64,000 nt of DNA, from NCBI GenBank assembly GCA_964400885.1, contig CAYNWH010000001.1, forward strand, positions 24,064 to 88,063, read 5' to 3'. The notes under the pieces are model-generated. The model had not been told where the DNA came from, did not search any database, and saw nothing but the letters and a program-made list of their open reading frames with translations. Positions 36,770 to 45,535 of this stretch are shown here, in pieces (the first letter of the stretch is position 1; each line of letters opens with the position of its first letter). The translations under genes were made by a program, and so were the position numbers. This DNA is from CAYNWH01 sp964400885. Its GTDB lineage: Bacteria > Patescibacteriota > Patescibacteriia > CAIXNZ01.

Positions 36770-36798
36770 TTGACAAATAATTATTATTTCTCTAAAAT
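36770..36798 (+). promoter_or_regulatory. Promoter of the NUDIX-like gene
   Basis: TTGACA (36770-36775) and TAAAAT (36793-36798), spacer 17 nt. It begins 13 nt upstream of the divergent U32 start codon. Confidence 0.75.
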
Positions 36799-36825
36799 AG
36801 GGGTAAGTTCCAAGGAGGTTAAAAA

Positions 36826-37299
36826 ATGGCTAAGAAAACAACAAGAGGAGATGTAGTTCCTAAAAATTCTCAAAATTCAACAGGAAAGAAAAAATGCATC
36901 GTCTTAGGTTTTTTCTTTGACCAGGCAACAGATAAAATTTTACTAGTTAAAACGCCTCAAGGGAAAATCTACTTGCCAGGCGGTTTGTCCAAATGCAACT
37001 CACAGCAAAGAAAAGAAAAATTGACAAGATACGTTTATAAAAAAACGGGTCTGTGGGTCAAAACAACAGGCATCAGAGGTTCACGACTCCTGAAAAGCGG
37101 GAAAAAAATTATAATTTACGATTTGAGTCCGGCCTTGCCACCCCAAAAAACATGCTGGCAAAGGACCCCTGGTTATAAAGCTCTCTGGCTTTCGCCTCAA
37201 GAAATCCAGACTCATAGCCAGGTTACGCCGCGCATTAAAGAAATGATTATGGACTTTCTGTCCGATGATAACGTTGCCTCAATCAAAGGCATCGCTTAA
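36826..37299 (+). CDS. NUDIX-fold-like protein with degenerate catalytic box
   Basis: 157 residues, AAGGAGG SD. The fold pattern (KKCIVLGFFFDQATDKILLVK, YLPGGL, and a late ALWLSPQEIQ) resembles NUDIX hydrolases. However, the box region GGLSKCNSQQRKEKLTRYVY lacks the REUxEE glutamates that bind metal, so catalysis of the usual kind is unlikely. It may be a nucleotide sensor or a repurposed fold. Intermediate GC, monocistronic. Confidence 0.65.
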   Translation: MAKKTTRGDVVPKNSQNSTGKKKCIVLGFFFDQATDKILLVKTPQGKIYLPGGLSKCNSQQRKEKLTRYVYKKTGLWVKTTGIRGSRLLKSGKKIIIYDLSPALPPQKTCWQRTPGYKALWLSPQEIQTHSQVTPRIKEMIMDFLSDDNVASIKGIA

Positions 37300-37310
37300 G
37301 GAATCTTTTT

Positions 37311-37342
37311 ATCACGCCTTTTACCAAAGGCGTGATTTTATT
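37311..37342. terminator. Bidirectional terminator
   Basis: ATCACGCCTTT-TACC-AAAGGCGTGAT with T-rich sequence on the plus side and A-rich sequence on the other. It serves the convergent NUDIX-like and ileS genes. Confidence 0.85.
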
Positions 37343-40300
37343 TTTTAATACTTATAAAAATCTTTTCACCATTAATACTCAATTCCTCCCGAGCATTACC
37401 TTCACTTAATTTCTTCGTTAATGTTGCAACTTTTAATTCCGCACTGAACTTAGCCATAGTTACTTTCATCTCATCAGATTTAGTTTTATAAACTACTTCC
37501 ACCATATCACCGATAGATAGACCCATTTCTTTACGCTTGGCATTAATCTGTCTGATCAGTTCCCTGGCATTACCTTCTAATTTCAAATTTTCATCTATGG
37601 TTATATCTAAACAAACTTTATAATTTTCATCTGTGCCTATTTTAAAATTATCACCTTTAGGAAATTCATCAGCAACTGCAATTTCCTTAACATTCACCTC
37701 ATCTTTTATCAAAAAATACAAATCTTCTGGCAAAGATTTTTTAGTTATATATAATTTAGCTAAAGGCTGCCTGATTTTTATGCCAGCTTCTGCTCTCAAA
37801 GCTAAAGATTGTTCAATGATTTTTCTAACTACATCCATTTGTTCCAGCAACTGCAGGTCAATCAATTCAACTGCTGGCTCTGGCCAGTCTTCCAAATGTA
37901 CGCTTTCTTTTACTCCTTTTAATTTCTGATAAATTTCATCACTGACAAAAGGCATAAAAGGCGCACAAACTTTACATAAATTTAATAAAACATAATGCAT
38001 AGCAGCCAAAGCTTGCTGTTTATCTTTCAAGTTATCGCCTTTAAAACGTTCCCGGCTTCTCCTTAAATACCACGTAGAAAGTTCATTAATAAATTCAGCA
38101 ATTGGCCGACTGGCTCTAGTCAAGTCAAAATCATCCATTTGTTTGGTTGTTTCTTTGATTAATAAATTCAATTTGGCCACGATCCAGCGATCTAAAATAT
38201 TAACTAAATCTTTGGCTTTAAACTTCTTATCAAATTTAGCTGTATTTTCATAAAGAGCATAAAAACTATAAATATTATTTAAGAGCATGACTGTTTTGCG
38301 CAAAGTTTCTTCAACTAAACGGTCAGAAAAACGATAATCCTCGCCAATCGGCGTAGAAGTTAACAAAAAATAACGTACCGCATCAACGCCCAGTTTATCA
38401 AACAAAATAGTGGGTTCAGTATAATTTTTTAATCTTTTAGAAAGTTTTTTCCCATCTTCAGCTAAAATCAAACCATTAACCACTACATTTTTAAAAGCTG
38501 GCTCATCAAATAAAGCTGTGCCCAAGACATGCAAAGTATAAAACCAGCCGCGAGTCTGATCAAGCCCTTCAGCAATAAAATCAGCGGGAAAGCCAGATTC
38601 AAATTTAGCCTTATTCTCAAATGGGTAATGATATTGGGCATAAGGCATTGAGCCTGATTCAAACCAGCAGTCAAAAACCTCTTCAACTCTGTTCATTTCG
38701 CCGCCGCAATTACATTTAAATTTAATCTCATCAATATAAGGCCGATGCAAATCTTTTATTGCTTCGTTTTCTAATTCTGCTCGGCTGCCTATAACTTTAA
38801 CCTCTCCGCATTTTTCACATGTCCACACGGGTAAGGGAGCGCCCCAAAATCTGTTTCTGGAAATATTCCAATCCTTAACGCCTTCCAGCCAATTCCCAAA
38901 ACGGCCTGTTTTTAAATGACCTGGCACCCAGCGAATGCCTTCATGCTTATTGCCATTAGGATCTTTTAATTTAACTGCCGAATTATTTCTAATTAATTTA
39001 TCTTGAATAGCTGTGACTGCTACATACCAAGCATCAAGAGCATAATAGATCAAAGGACTGTCACAACGCCAGCAAAACGGATAATCATGCTCTATTTTTT
39101 CTTCCACGCCTGAAATTAAAATATTATTGTTTTTTAAATATTCAATAATACCATCGTCAGCTTTTTTGACAAACTGGCCTGCCCAATCTTTAACTTCTGG
39201 CTTAAACTTGCCTTCTAAATCAACTGACATAATAATGGGCAAATTATTTTCCTCTCCGACTTTCATGTCATCTTCGCCAAAAGCTGGCGCAATATGCACG
39301 ATACCAGTACCATCTTCAACTGAAACAAAATCAGCGCTGATCACATACCAAGCTTTTTTATCAATCTTATCAACATAATAATTAAATATTGGCTCATATT
39401 CCCAGCCGACTAATTCACTGCCTTTATAAACTTCAACAATATCATAATTTTTGAAATATTTTTCTATAACATCTAAACGCGCTTTGGCTAAAATTAAAAA
39501 TTGATTATCAACTTTAATTTTCACATAATCAATGCCTTTACCGACTGCCAAAGCAACATTAGCCGGCAAGGTCCAAGGCGTAGTAGTCCAGACCAAAAAA
39601 TAAGTATCAGCTTCATCTTTTATTTTTACTTTTACATAAATAGAGGGGTCGCTGGCTTTAGCATAACCAAGATTAACTTCAAAATTAGAAAGTGGCGTGC
39701 CGCAACGCGGACAATAAGGCGAAACGCGATAACCTTTGTAAATTAAACCCCTAGCAAATAATTCTTTAAAAGCCCACCAGACTGTTTCAATATATTCATT
39801 ATCCATGGTCGCATACTGGTTTTCATAATTAGCCCAACGTCCAATTCTCTTAAAAGTCTCCTTCCATTCATCAACGCAGCGAAAAACAGAAGCAGCGCAA
39901 GCTTCATTAAAAATTTTAATAGAATCATATTCAGTCCTGGCCAATTCAAGAATTTCTCTTTTTGATTTTATCTTCTTTTCTTTCTCAATTAAATTTTCAA
40001 CTGGCAAACCATGACAATCCCAGCCCACTGTACGTTCAACTTTATAGCCGCGCATTGTCCAGTAGCGAGTAACAGTATCTTTTAAAGCTGAAGCTAGAAT
40101 ATGGCCATAATGAGGCGAACCAGAAGCAAAAGGCGGCCCGTCATAAAATGAAAAAATAGGCGCTGATTCGCGCTGTTTAATAGATTTCTCAAAAATTTTT
40201 TCTTTTTCCCAAAACTTGATTAATTCTTCTTCTTTTTGTGCAAATTGNNNNNNNNNNNNNNNNNNNNNNNNNNNNNNNNNNNNNNNNNNNNNNNNNNNNN

Positions 40301-40364
40301 NNNNNNNNNNNNNNNNNNNNNNNNNNNNNNNNNNNNNNNNNNNNNNNCTCTTTTTATCTGCCAT
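37338..40364 (-). CDS. ileS: Isoleucyl-tRNA synthetase, N-terminal part interrupted by gap
   Basis: About 1000 residues. HIGH motif PHYGHILASALKD, the editing-domain region, and KMSKS as KKLSKRLKNY. Zinc-type Cys clusters occur (CPRCGTPL, CEKCGEV, CNCGG). It has the long C-terminal extension seen in the eukaryote-like type found in many Patescibacteria. A 100-N gap follows MADKK, and reading resumes with QFAQKEEELI, so only a short N-terminal piece is missing. Confidence 0.94.
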   Translation of the reverse strand: MADKKXXXXXXXXXXXXXXXXXXXXXXXXXXXXXXXXXXQFAQKEEELIKFWEKEKIFEKSIKQRESAPIFSFYDGPPFASGSPHYGHILASALKDTVTRYWTMRGYKVERTVGWDCHGLPVENLIEKEKKIKSKREILELARTEYDSIKIFNEACAASVFRCVDEWKETFKRIGRWANYENQYATMDNEYIETVWWAFKELFARGLIYKGYRVSPYCPRCGTPLSNFEVNLGYAKASDPSIYVKVKIKDEADTYFLVWTTTPWTLPANVALAVGKGIDYVKIKVDNQFLILAKARLDVIEKYFKNYDIVEVYKGSELVGWEYEPIFNYYVDKIDKKAWYVISADFVSVEDGTGIVHIAPAFGEDDMKVGEENNLPIIMSVDLEGKFKPEVKDWAGQFVKKADDGIIEYLKNNNILISGVEEKIEHDYPFCWRCDSPLIYYALDAWYVAVTAIQDKLIRNNSAVKLKDPNGNKHEGIRWVPGHLKTGRFGNWLEGVKDWNISRNRFWGAPLPVWTCEKCGEVKVIGSRAELENEAIKDLHRPYIDEIKFKCNCGGEMNRVEEVFDCWFESGSMPYAQYHYPFENKAKFESGFPADFIAEGLDQTRGWFYTLHVLGTALFDEPAFKNVVVNGLILAEDGKKLSKRLKNYTEPTILFDKLGVDAVRYFLLTSTPIGEDYRFSDRLVEETLRKTVMLLNNIYSFYALYENTAKFDKKFKAKDLVNILDRWIVAKLNLLIKETTKQMDDFDLTRASRPIAEFINELSTWYLRRSRERFKGDNLKDKQQALAAMHYVLLNLCKVCAPFMPFVSDEIYQKLKGVKESVHLEDWPEPAVELIDLQLLEQMDVVRKIIEQSLALRAEAGIKIRQPLAKLYITKKSLPEDLYFLIKDEVNVKEIAVADEFPKGDNFKIGTDENYKVCLDITIDENLKLEGNARELIRQINAKRKEMGLSIGDMVEVVYKTKSDEMKVTMAKFSAELKVATLTKKLSEGNAREELSINGEKIFISIKK
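40248..40347. other. Scaffold gap (100 N) inside ileS
   Basis: Placeholder gap; the frame appears to continue across it by chance. True length unknown. Confidence 0.99.
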
Positions 40365-40525
40365 ATTTTCTAAAACTTAATACTTAATTCTTAGTGCTTA
40401 TTTCTAAATCATATTAAATATTTTAGCGAAATTAAGGGAAAAAGTCAAAATAAAAATACCCTTATGCTTTATAATTTGTTATAATAAAACCAGCCAAATT
40501 TAGCTTAATTATTAAAATAAACCTT

Positions 40526-41482
40526 ATGGATTTACAAAAATTTAACACCAAAATCATTAGCATTCTTAAAAAAAATGTCTTGGCTATAGTTTTAGCCATA
40601 GCAGTTATTGTGGTTGTAATTATTATTTTCAGCATCAATAGTAGTAAAAAAACTTCCAACCCAACAATTGGATATATAGGCGGCGAAACAATGGGCTTAG
40701 CGCCAAGTGTTCCTTCTATTCAAGACAACTCAATGCCTGTACGCGAAATTGCTCCGGCGCCAAGTATTTTGCCAACTGCCAGTAATGGCGGCGCTATCCA
40801 GCCCAAAGTCATTAAAACTGCCAACTTATCCATTACAGTTGGGGATGTCGATAAAACAGTTGGCCAAATTACTAACGAAGCTGTTTTAGTTAATGGTTTT
40901 GTCCAAAATTCTAGCGTGACTGAAAATGAAAAAGGACAAAAATACGCCAATATAATTTTGCGCGTGCCAGTTGACAGCTTTGAAAAAGTTATCAACGAAA
41001 TTAAATCTTTAGCCAAATTGGTAGAACGCGAAGATGTTAATGGCCAGGAAGTCACCCAAGAATATATTGATTTGCAGGCTAATTTAACCCATGACCAAGC
41101 TGTAGAAGCGCAATATTTAGAATTATTAAAACGGGCTCAAAAAGTTGATGAGATTATTGCTGTACGCAATAAGCTTGATCAGGTGCAAGGCGAGATTGAA
41201 ATGCTGAAAGGCAGGCTAAGGTATTTAGATAATCAAACTGAAATGGCCACCATCGCTGTTAGCATTTCCAGCGAAGCTAAAGTAACTTTACCGGCTGAAA
41301 AATGGCAGCCATGGGAAGTAATAAAAGAATCTACCAAGAATTTAATTGTCAGCTTGCAAAATTTTGTTAATTTCATTGTTGCCGTTATCTTCTTCCTGAT
41401 TAGTTTGATTCCCTATTTAATTTTATTGCTTCTAATCTATTTAATTGTTAAATGGCTATATAAAAAATTCAAGAAAAAATGA
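40526..41482 (+). CDS. DUF4349 membrane protein
   Basis: 318 residues. An N-terminal membrane helix (about 18-36), then an extracytoplasmic DUF4349 domain (about 95-255): VIKTANLSITVGDVDKTVGQI, NIILRVPVDSFEKV and a coiled-coil stretch YLELLKRAQKVDEIIAV. A C-terminal hydrophobic hairpin (about 272-312) ends in a basic tail. Function unknown. No SD; terminated at 41511. Confidence 0.85.
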   Translation: MDLQKFNTKIISILKKNVLAIVLAIAVIVVVIIIFSINSSKKTSNPTIGYIGGETMGLAPSVPSIQDNSMPVREIAPAPSILPTASNGGAIQPKVIKTANLSITVGDVDKTVGQITNEAVLVNGFVQNSSVTENEKGQKYANIILRVPVDSFEKVINEIKSLAKLVEREDVNGQEVTQEYIDLQANLTHDQAVEAQYLELLKRAQKVDEIIAVRNKLDQVQGEIEMLKGRLRYLDNQTEMATIAVSISSEAKVTLPAEKWQPWEVIKESTKNLIVSLQNFVNFIVAVIFFLISLIPYLILLLLIYLIVKWLYKKFKKK

Positions 41483-41510
41483 CCATCTAAATTAATTTAG
41501 ATAAAAAAAG

Positions 41511-41537
41511 ACGTTCCAGTAAATGGGGCGTTTTTTT
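41511..41537 (+). terminator. Terminator of DUF4349 gene
   Basis: ACGTTCCA-GTAA-TGGGGCGT type stem (two G-U pairs) followed by T7. Confidence 0.7.
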
Positions 41538-41729
41538 ATTTAAAAAATATTTTAATTATAACAAAAAGTATCGTTCTTCATATAAAGGCTCAAACGGCAC
41601 TCTACATAAATATTAAAGTAGCTCGCCACTCGTAGTTTGCCAAAGGCAAGAGAAACGTAGACCCGCCACCGTACTATGTTTTGCAAATGCGGAGCAGGAT
41701 GAGGCATTGATAATATTTTTTCTAAACTA

Positions 41730-41755
41730 AAACGTTCCACTTTCATGGAACGTTT
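41730..41755 (-). terminator. Terminator of tRNA-Ala
   Basis: AAACGTTCCA-TGAAAG-TGGAACGTTT on the minus strand, followed by TAGTTT. It lies 8 nt after the tRNA 3' end. The 41540-41730 stretch beyond it holds degenerate palindromic sequence but no gene I can support. Confidence 0.7.
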
Positions 41756-41762
41756 GGGTGTG

Positions 41763-41835
41763 TGGACCCGACAGGACTCGAACCTGCCACCTCCTCGGTG
41801 CAAACGAGGCGCTCTACCAGATGAGCTACGGGCCC
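41763..41835 (-). tRNA. tRNA-Ala (anticodon TGC)
   Basis: Acceptor GGGCCCG pairs with CGGGTCC (one G-U). D-arm GCTCATCTGGTAGAGC, anticodon stem CCTCG-TTTGCAC-CGAGG with TGC at 34-36, and T-arm with GTTCGAGT. 73 nt; CCA is not encoded. Confidence 0.95.
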
Positions 41836-42067
41836 AGATTTAACTTATAACCAATAACTTTTAACTTGCGACAAAATAAAATAAAATTAATAAAATAAAA
41901 ATAGTTCTTTCGAACTAAATCCAGTATAGCAAGAATTTTAATTATTGTCAAACACTGAAATCACAAAAATATCTTTAAAAACTTTTTATTTTTTACTTTT
42001 AACTTTTTACTCAAATAAAAGTTATCCACAATTTTTATAAAAAAAACTAAAATTTATTGACAAAAAA

Positions 42068-42076
42068 TGCTATAAT
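42068..42076 (+). promoter_or_regulatory. Extended -10 promoter of the Lys-rich gene
   Basis: TGCTATAAT, a perfect extended -10. The TTGACA at 42057-42062 is only 8 nt away and cannot serve as its -35. A single DnaA-box-like TTATCCACA lies at 42022. The 290-nt region 41836-42125 otherwise holds nothing recognisable. Confidence 0.6.
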
Positions 42077-42125
42077 AAAACAAAGAAATATTTTTTCTTA
42101 AAATTAAAAATTAACTTGCACAACA

Positions 42126-42227
42126 ATGGCAAAGAAAAAAAGAAAAGCAGCAAAAAAGAAAGCAGCTCCAAAAAAGAAAAAGAAAGCAACTAAAAAGAAA
42201 AAAGCTGCAAAAAAAAGAAAAAGATAA
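42126..42227 (+). CDS. 33-residue Lys/Ala-rich basic protein
   Basis: Starts MAKKKRKAAKKK, and about two thirds of its residues are Lys or Arg, the rest mostly Ala. Histone H1-tail-like mini-proteins of this kind occur in several bacteria and bind nucleic acids; that role is inferred from composition. It has its own extended -10 promoter and a strong terminator, so it looks like a real, well-expressed gene. The DUF4012 protein at 29293 begins with a similar Lys-rich block. Confidence 0.7.
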   Translation: MAKKKRKAAKKKAAPKKKKKATKKKKAAKKRKR

Positions 42228-42232
42228 ACAAT

Positions 42233-42266
42233 AAGACCCTCCTGCAAAAGTAAGAGGGTCTTGTTA
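42233..42266 (+). terminator. Terminator of the Lys-rich gene
   Basis: AAGACCCTC (42233-42241) pairs with GAGGGTCTT (42254-42262), then TGTTATTT. Confidence 0.8.
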
Positions 42267-42281
42267 TTTATATTAAATTTT

Positions 42282-43589
42282 TCAGATTAAATTTTTTTGC
42301 ACTGCGCCACGTTCTTCATCATTTTTATAAATCTGCACTTTGCCATAAATACCGTCATAGCCTGGCACAATGTGCAATTTCCCTTCGCGCACTCTTTTTA
42401 TTGCTTCAACAATTTCAGATACTGTAATCTTTTTTAATTCTTCTAAACTCTTATCTAATAAAATTGAAAATTCACTGCCGCCTTTTTTTATCATATTAAA
42501 ATATTCTTTCTGCACTCTCTTAGAACTTTTACCGACATTAAAACTTTCCGCAATTATTTCCTGCAAAGGCACTAAACTTTTATAAGGGACGTGATTGTCC
42601 AGTTTACCTTTATTTCGGTCAGCTAATTCAGCTACTCTATTTAGCACGCCTACCACTAATGGCTTTTTGCAAACTGGACATATACCTTTATGTTTTTTAG
42701 TTTCTGTCGGGTCCATTGATATGTCGCACTTAGCATGGCCATCATAATGATACTTACCTTCTTCTGGATAAAATTCAATTGTATATAAAAATTTCTTTTT
42801 ATCTCTGTTTTTTAAAGTTTTATAAAATTCATCATAGCTCGGCTCCTGCCAATTAAACACATTAGCTTCCCGACCCAAGTTTGGCAAAGAATGGGCATCG
42901 GAATTGGAGACTAACATAATATTATCCAAAGCTGACAAGCGCCAATTCATGGCTGGATCAGAAGAAAGACCTGTTTCAATAGCAAAAATGTTTTTACTAA
43001 ATTTGCTAAAACACTCTTCAATAGAATCAAAACCAGATTTTGAACCAAAAATAGAAAACCAGGGAGTCCAGGCATGAGCCGGAATAATCATTGCCTGATC
43101 ATTAATATTAAAAACAATTTCAGCGAGTTGAATTGCCGATAAACCAATAATCGGCCGGCCATCTGATTTTAAATTACAGCCCATTTTTTCCAAAATTGAA
43201 TTAAACTCTTCAACATTTTTAATTTCTGGAAAAAAAACATTCAGATGTATTCTGCGGCATTTGTCACCTTGTTTATAGATACAAGAAATTTCCGTGCCTA
43301 AAATAAATTTAACGGCCGAGGTTGTCATGGTGAGCCCTTCGGCTTTGCTCAGGGCAGGATTAGTCGAACCATCAACCGAGGCGGCTTCTTTCAATTTATA
43401 TAACCCATTCCCTTCCGGCTCCAATTTTTCTTGAATATCCTTAAACCAAGCCGGATGCGTAAAATCAGAAGTCACCACCAAATCAATACCTTTATAATGG
43501 CACCACAAATCAATATTCGCCAAAGTTAATTCCTGCGAGCAAGCTCTAGAATATTTGGAATGGATATGTAAGTCAGCGATTATGCGCAT
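42282..43589 (-). CDS. Endonuclease Q-like PHP-domain nuclease
   Basis: 435 residues. The PHP metal site starts MRIIADLHIHSKYSRACSQE, and further His/Asp ligands follow (VTSDFTHP, PAHAWTPWF, SNSDAHSLPNLGRE). The C-terminal zinc module is CDISMDP...CPVCKKPLVVGV, followed by PYKSLVPLQEII. This combination matches endonuclease Q, which nicks DNA 5' of deaminated bases and is known from archaea and some bacteria; such genes are often mislabelled as helicases. Residues about 68-93 (DGSTNPALSKAEG region) are encoded by an inserted palindromic element that homologues, as I recall them, lack. Confidence 0.85.
   Translation of the reverse strand: MRIIADLHIHSKYSRACSQELTLANIDLWCHYKGIDLVVTSDFTHPAWFKDIQEKLEPEGNGLYKLKEAASVDGSTNPALSKAEGLTMTTSAVKFILGTEISCIYKQGDKCRRIHLNVFFPEIKNVEEFNSILEKMGCNLKSDGRPIIGLSAIQLAEIVFNINDQAMIIPAHAWTPWFSIFGSKSGFDSIEECFSKFSKNIFAIETGLSSDPAMNWRLSALDNIMLVSNSDAHSLPNLGREANVFNWQEPSYDEFYKTLKNRDKKKFLYTIEFYPEEGKYHYDGHAKCDISMDPTETKKHKGICPVCKKPLVVGVLNRVAELADRNKGKLDNHVPYKSLVPLQEIIAESFNVGKSSKRVQKEYFNMIKKGGSEFSILLDKSLEELKKITVSEIVEAIKRVREGKLHIVPGYDGIYGKVQIYKNDEERGAVQKNLI
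43322..43378. repeat. REP-like palindrome inserted in frame in endonuclease Q gene
   Basis: The minus-strand string TGCCCTGAGCAAAGCCGAAG with flanks GGTTGATGGTTCG and CACCATGACAACC forms imperfect arms (GGTTG/CAACC, ATGGT/ACCAT, GCCCT/AGGGC). The frame is kept open, adding about 20 residues between LYKLKE and VKFILGTEIS. Confidence 0.65.
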
Positions 43590-43749
43590 ACTATAATTAA
43601 TTAATTTCTTTATTCATTTATATTTTTCCTATCACTAATTACCAATTACTAATGACTAATTACTAAAAAATATATTTAAATTTTAACATTTTTCTTCAAA
43701 TAAAAGAAGCCCCGCATTAACGAGACTTCTTTTATATATAAACGAATTC

Positions 43750-44226
43750 TTAAAAAGCTTTTTGCATGACAACGACAAAAGGTTTAAAGCCCCATTTTTT
43801 ATAAACATCCATGGCTTTGGTATTTTTAGCTAAAACGCAAATATCTATATATTTAACTTTTTTAGTTTTAAACCAACGGTTAATTCTTTCCAACAATAGG
43901 GAAGAAACACCTTTGCCTCTAAATTTTCTAATCACATACAGCCTGGCAATTGTGCCTTCTACGACTTTAGTTTCCTGATATTTTTTACGACTAATCTCGG
44001 CAATGGAAAAACCCACGATTTCTCCAGCGCAAAGCGCAACTAAATAAAGCTTATTTCTATCTTTCAAAATCTTTTTAAAGGTTTCAGATAAATAGGGGGC
44101 TTCAAAAATCCTGAATTTTTTGCTAATCTTATCTATAATTTTAAAATGAAAACGCCGAAAATCTCGGTGTAATTTGGCTAAAGTTAGCTAATCTTTATTT
44201 TGAGCTTTTCGAATGGTGATTTTCAT
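43750..44226 (-). pseudogene. GNAT acetyltransferase gene with in-frame TAG at codon 13
   Basis: From an ATG at 44226 the frame reads MKITIRKAQNKD, then TAG (44188-44190), then LTLAKLHRDFRRFHF and on to a complete GNAT domain (ARLYVIRKFRGKGVSSLLLERI, the acetyl-CoA loop). The stop separates the first beta strand from the rest. A shorter product from the ATG at 44067 (105 residues) could still be made but would lack the N-terminal strands. Either a young pseudogene, an internal start, or a base-call error. Confidence 0.75.
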
Positions 44227-44280
44227 AATCAATATAATACAGCCTTAGCTCTAAAATGTCAATAAGTAAATAAAAATAAA

Positions 44281-44306
44281 AAACGACCGCTTACGGTCGT
44301 TTTTTA
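44281..44306 (-). terminator. Terminator of the 23S-5S unit
   Basis: AAACGACCG-TAAG-CGGTCGTTT on the minus strand followed by TTTATTT, 7 nt after the 5S 3' end. The reverse orientation also looks functional. Confidence 0.85.
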
Positions 44307-44312
44307 TTTAAA

Positions 44313-44419
<107 letters not shown>

Positions 44420-44791
44420 CAAAGTTACAAAATTGAAAAACAATTTTGTAACCGAAGTCTAATGACTTGATATGTTATAACTTTGTTTCAAATTTTCCAA
44501 ATATATTCACCACAATTCTTGTGATTAAACAAACGGAATATTAGTACGCCTCGGCTAAAACCATTACTGGTCTTATACCTAGCGCCTATCAACCTGGTCA
44601 TCTTCCAGGATCCTAAGAAACCTAATCTTAAGGACGGCTTCACGCTTAGATGCTTTCAGCGTTTATCCAAACCGAACGTAGCTACCCAGCAGTGCTCTTG
44701 GCAGAACAACTGGTACACTAGAGGTTCGTGCTTCCCGGTCCTCTCGTACTAGGGAAGCGCCCTTTCAAGTTTCAACGCCCGTGGCGGATAG

Positions 44792-44843
<52 letters not shown>

Positions 44844-44879
44844 TGGCGAACAGCCAAACCCTTGGAACCTTCTACAGCT

Positions 44880-44910
<31 letters not shown>

Positions 44911-45206
44911 GAACCTGGTCGTCGCTGTGGACGCTTGGACCAGACTAGCCTGTTATCCCCGGAGTAGCTTTTATCCGTTGAGCTTCCGCCGTCCTATATC
45001 GTACGGTCGGATCACTTAGTCCTGCTTTCGCAACTGCTCTTCTTGTAGGAATTGCAGTAAAGCCAGCTTTTGCCTATACACTATCAGTTCCGTTTCCATC
45101 GGAACCTAGCTGACCTTTGTGAACGCCTCCGTTACTGTTTGGGAGGCAACCGCCCCAGTTAAACTACCCACCAGATACTGTCTCCTGCCCCTGCAAGGAG
45201 TACGAA

Positions 45207-45535
45207 TTGGTAGCTCAGTTAAAATTACTGAGCTACCGCTAATATTTTTTTTGATTGAAGTAATGTTATTGCTTCTTGAACTTTTTCTTTGCACTTTTTA
45301 ACATCATCGCAATTTTCCCAAAAATCAAATTCTGCTTGACCATCTTTTGTTAAACCATTTTGAGCAATCATAATAGTCTTTGCAATTCGAGCTAAACCGC
45401 GATAAAAATCAGGGTACTTATCCCAAGTTTCTGGTTTAAATGGATTTAAATGATTTCCTTTAATTGCTCCGATAATCATCAATTCATTAAAAGTTAAAGT
45501 TCTATCTGACAAGTTCATCACCTCCTTTTGGTTAT
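45207..45535 (-). mobile_element. Intervening sequence in 23S helix 79
   Basis: The helix 79 stem is kept (GCCCCTTCAAGG with CCTTGCAGGGGC) and extends by ACGAA/TTCGT into the insert. The insert contains an SD, a 97-codon ORF and an 11-bp terminal hairpin GGTAGCTCAGT/ACTGAGCTACC (about 45207-45235) that overlaps the ORF stop. It is too short for a usual ORF-bearing group I intron and shows no LAGLIDADG motif. Confidence 0.8.
45225..45518 (-). CDS. 97-residue protein encoded inside the 23S rRNA gene
   Basis: Starts at ATG 45518, preceded by AAAGGAGGTGATG, which is a near-complete anti-SD complement and one of the best translation signals in the window. The product begins MNLSDRTLTFNELMIIGAIK and is helical, with a Trp/Tyr/Pro middle (KPETWDKYPDFYRGL) and an acidic/Lys C-terminus (ENCDDVKKCKEKVQEAI). 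It does not look to me like the S23 four-helix protein of classical 23S intervening sequences, nor like a homing endonuclease. Role unknown; it may act on its host rRNA. Confidence 0.65.
   Translation of the reverse strand: MNLSDRTLTFNELMIIGAIKGNHLNPFKPETWDKYPDFYRGLARIAKTIMIAQNGLTKDGQAEFDFWENCDDVKKCKEKVQEAITLLQSKKILAVAQ

Noticed and set aside
41552..41803. 83-codon minus-strand frame near tRNA-Ala
   Set aside because: It overlaps the tRNA and its terminator and has an implausible composition.
43750..44226. Stop-codon reassignment (TAG as sense)
   Set aside because: Only one gene shows an internal TAG, while TAA, TGA and TAG end other genes normally (for example TGA at 1130 and TAG at the 15956 gene).
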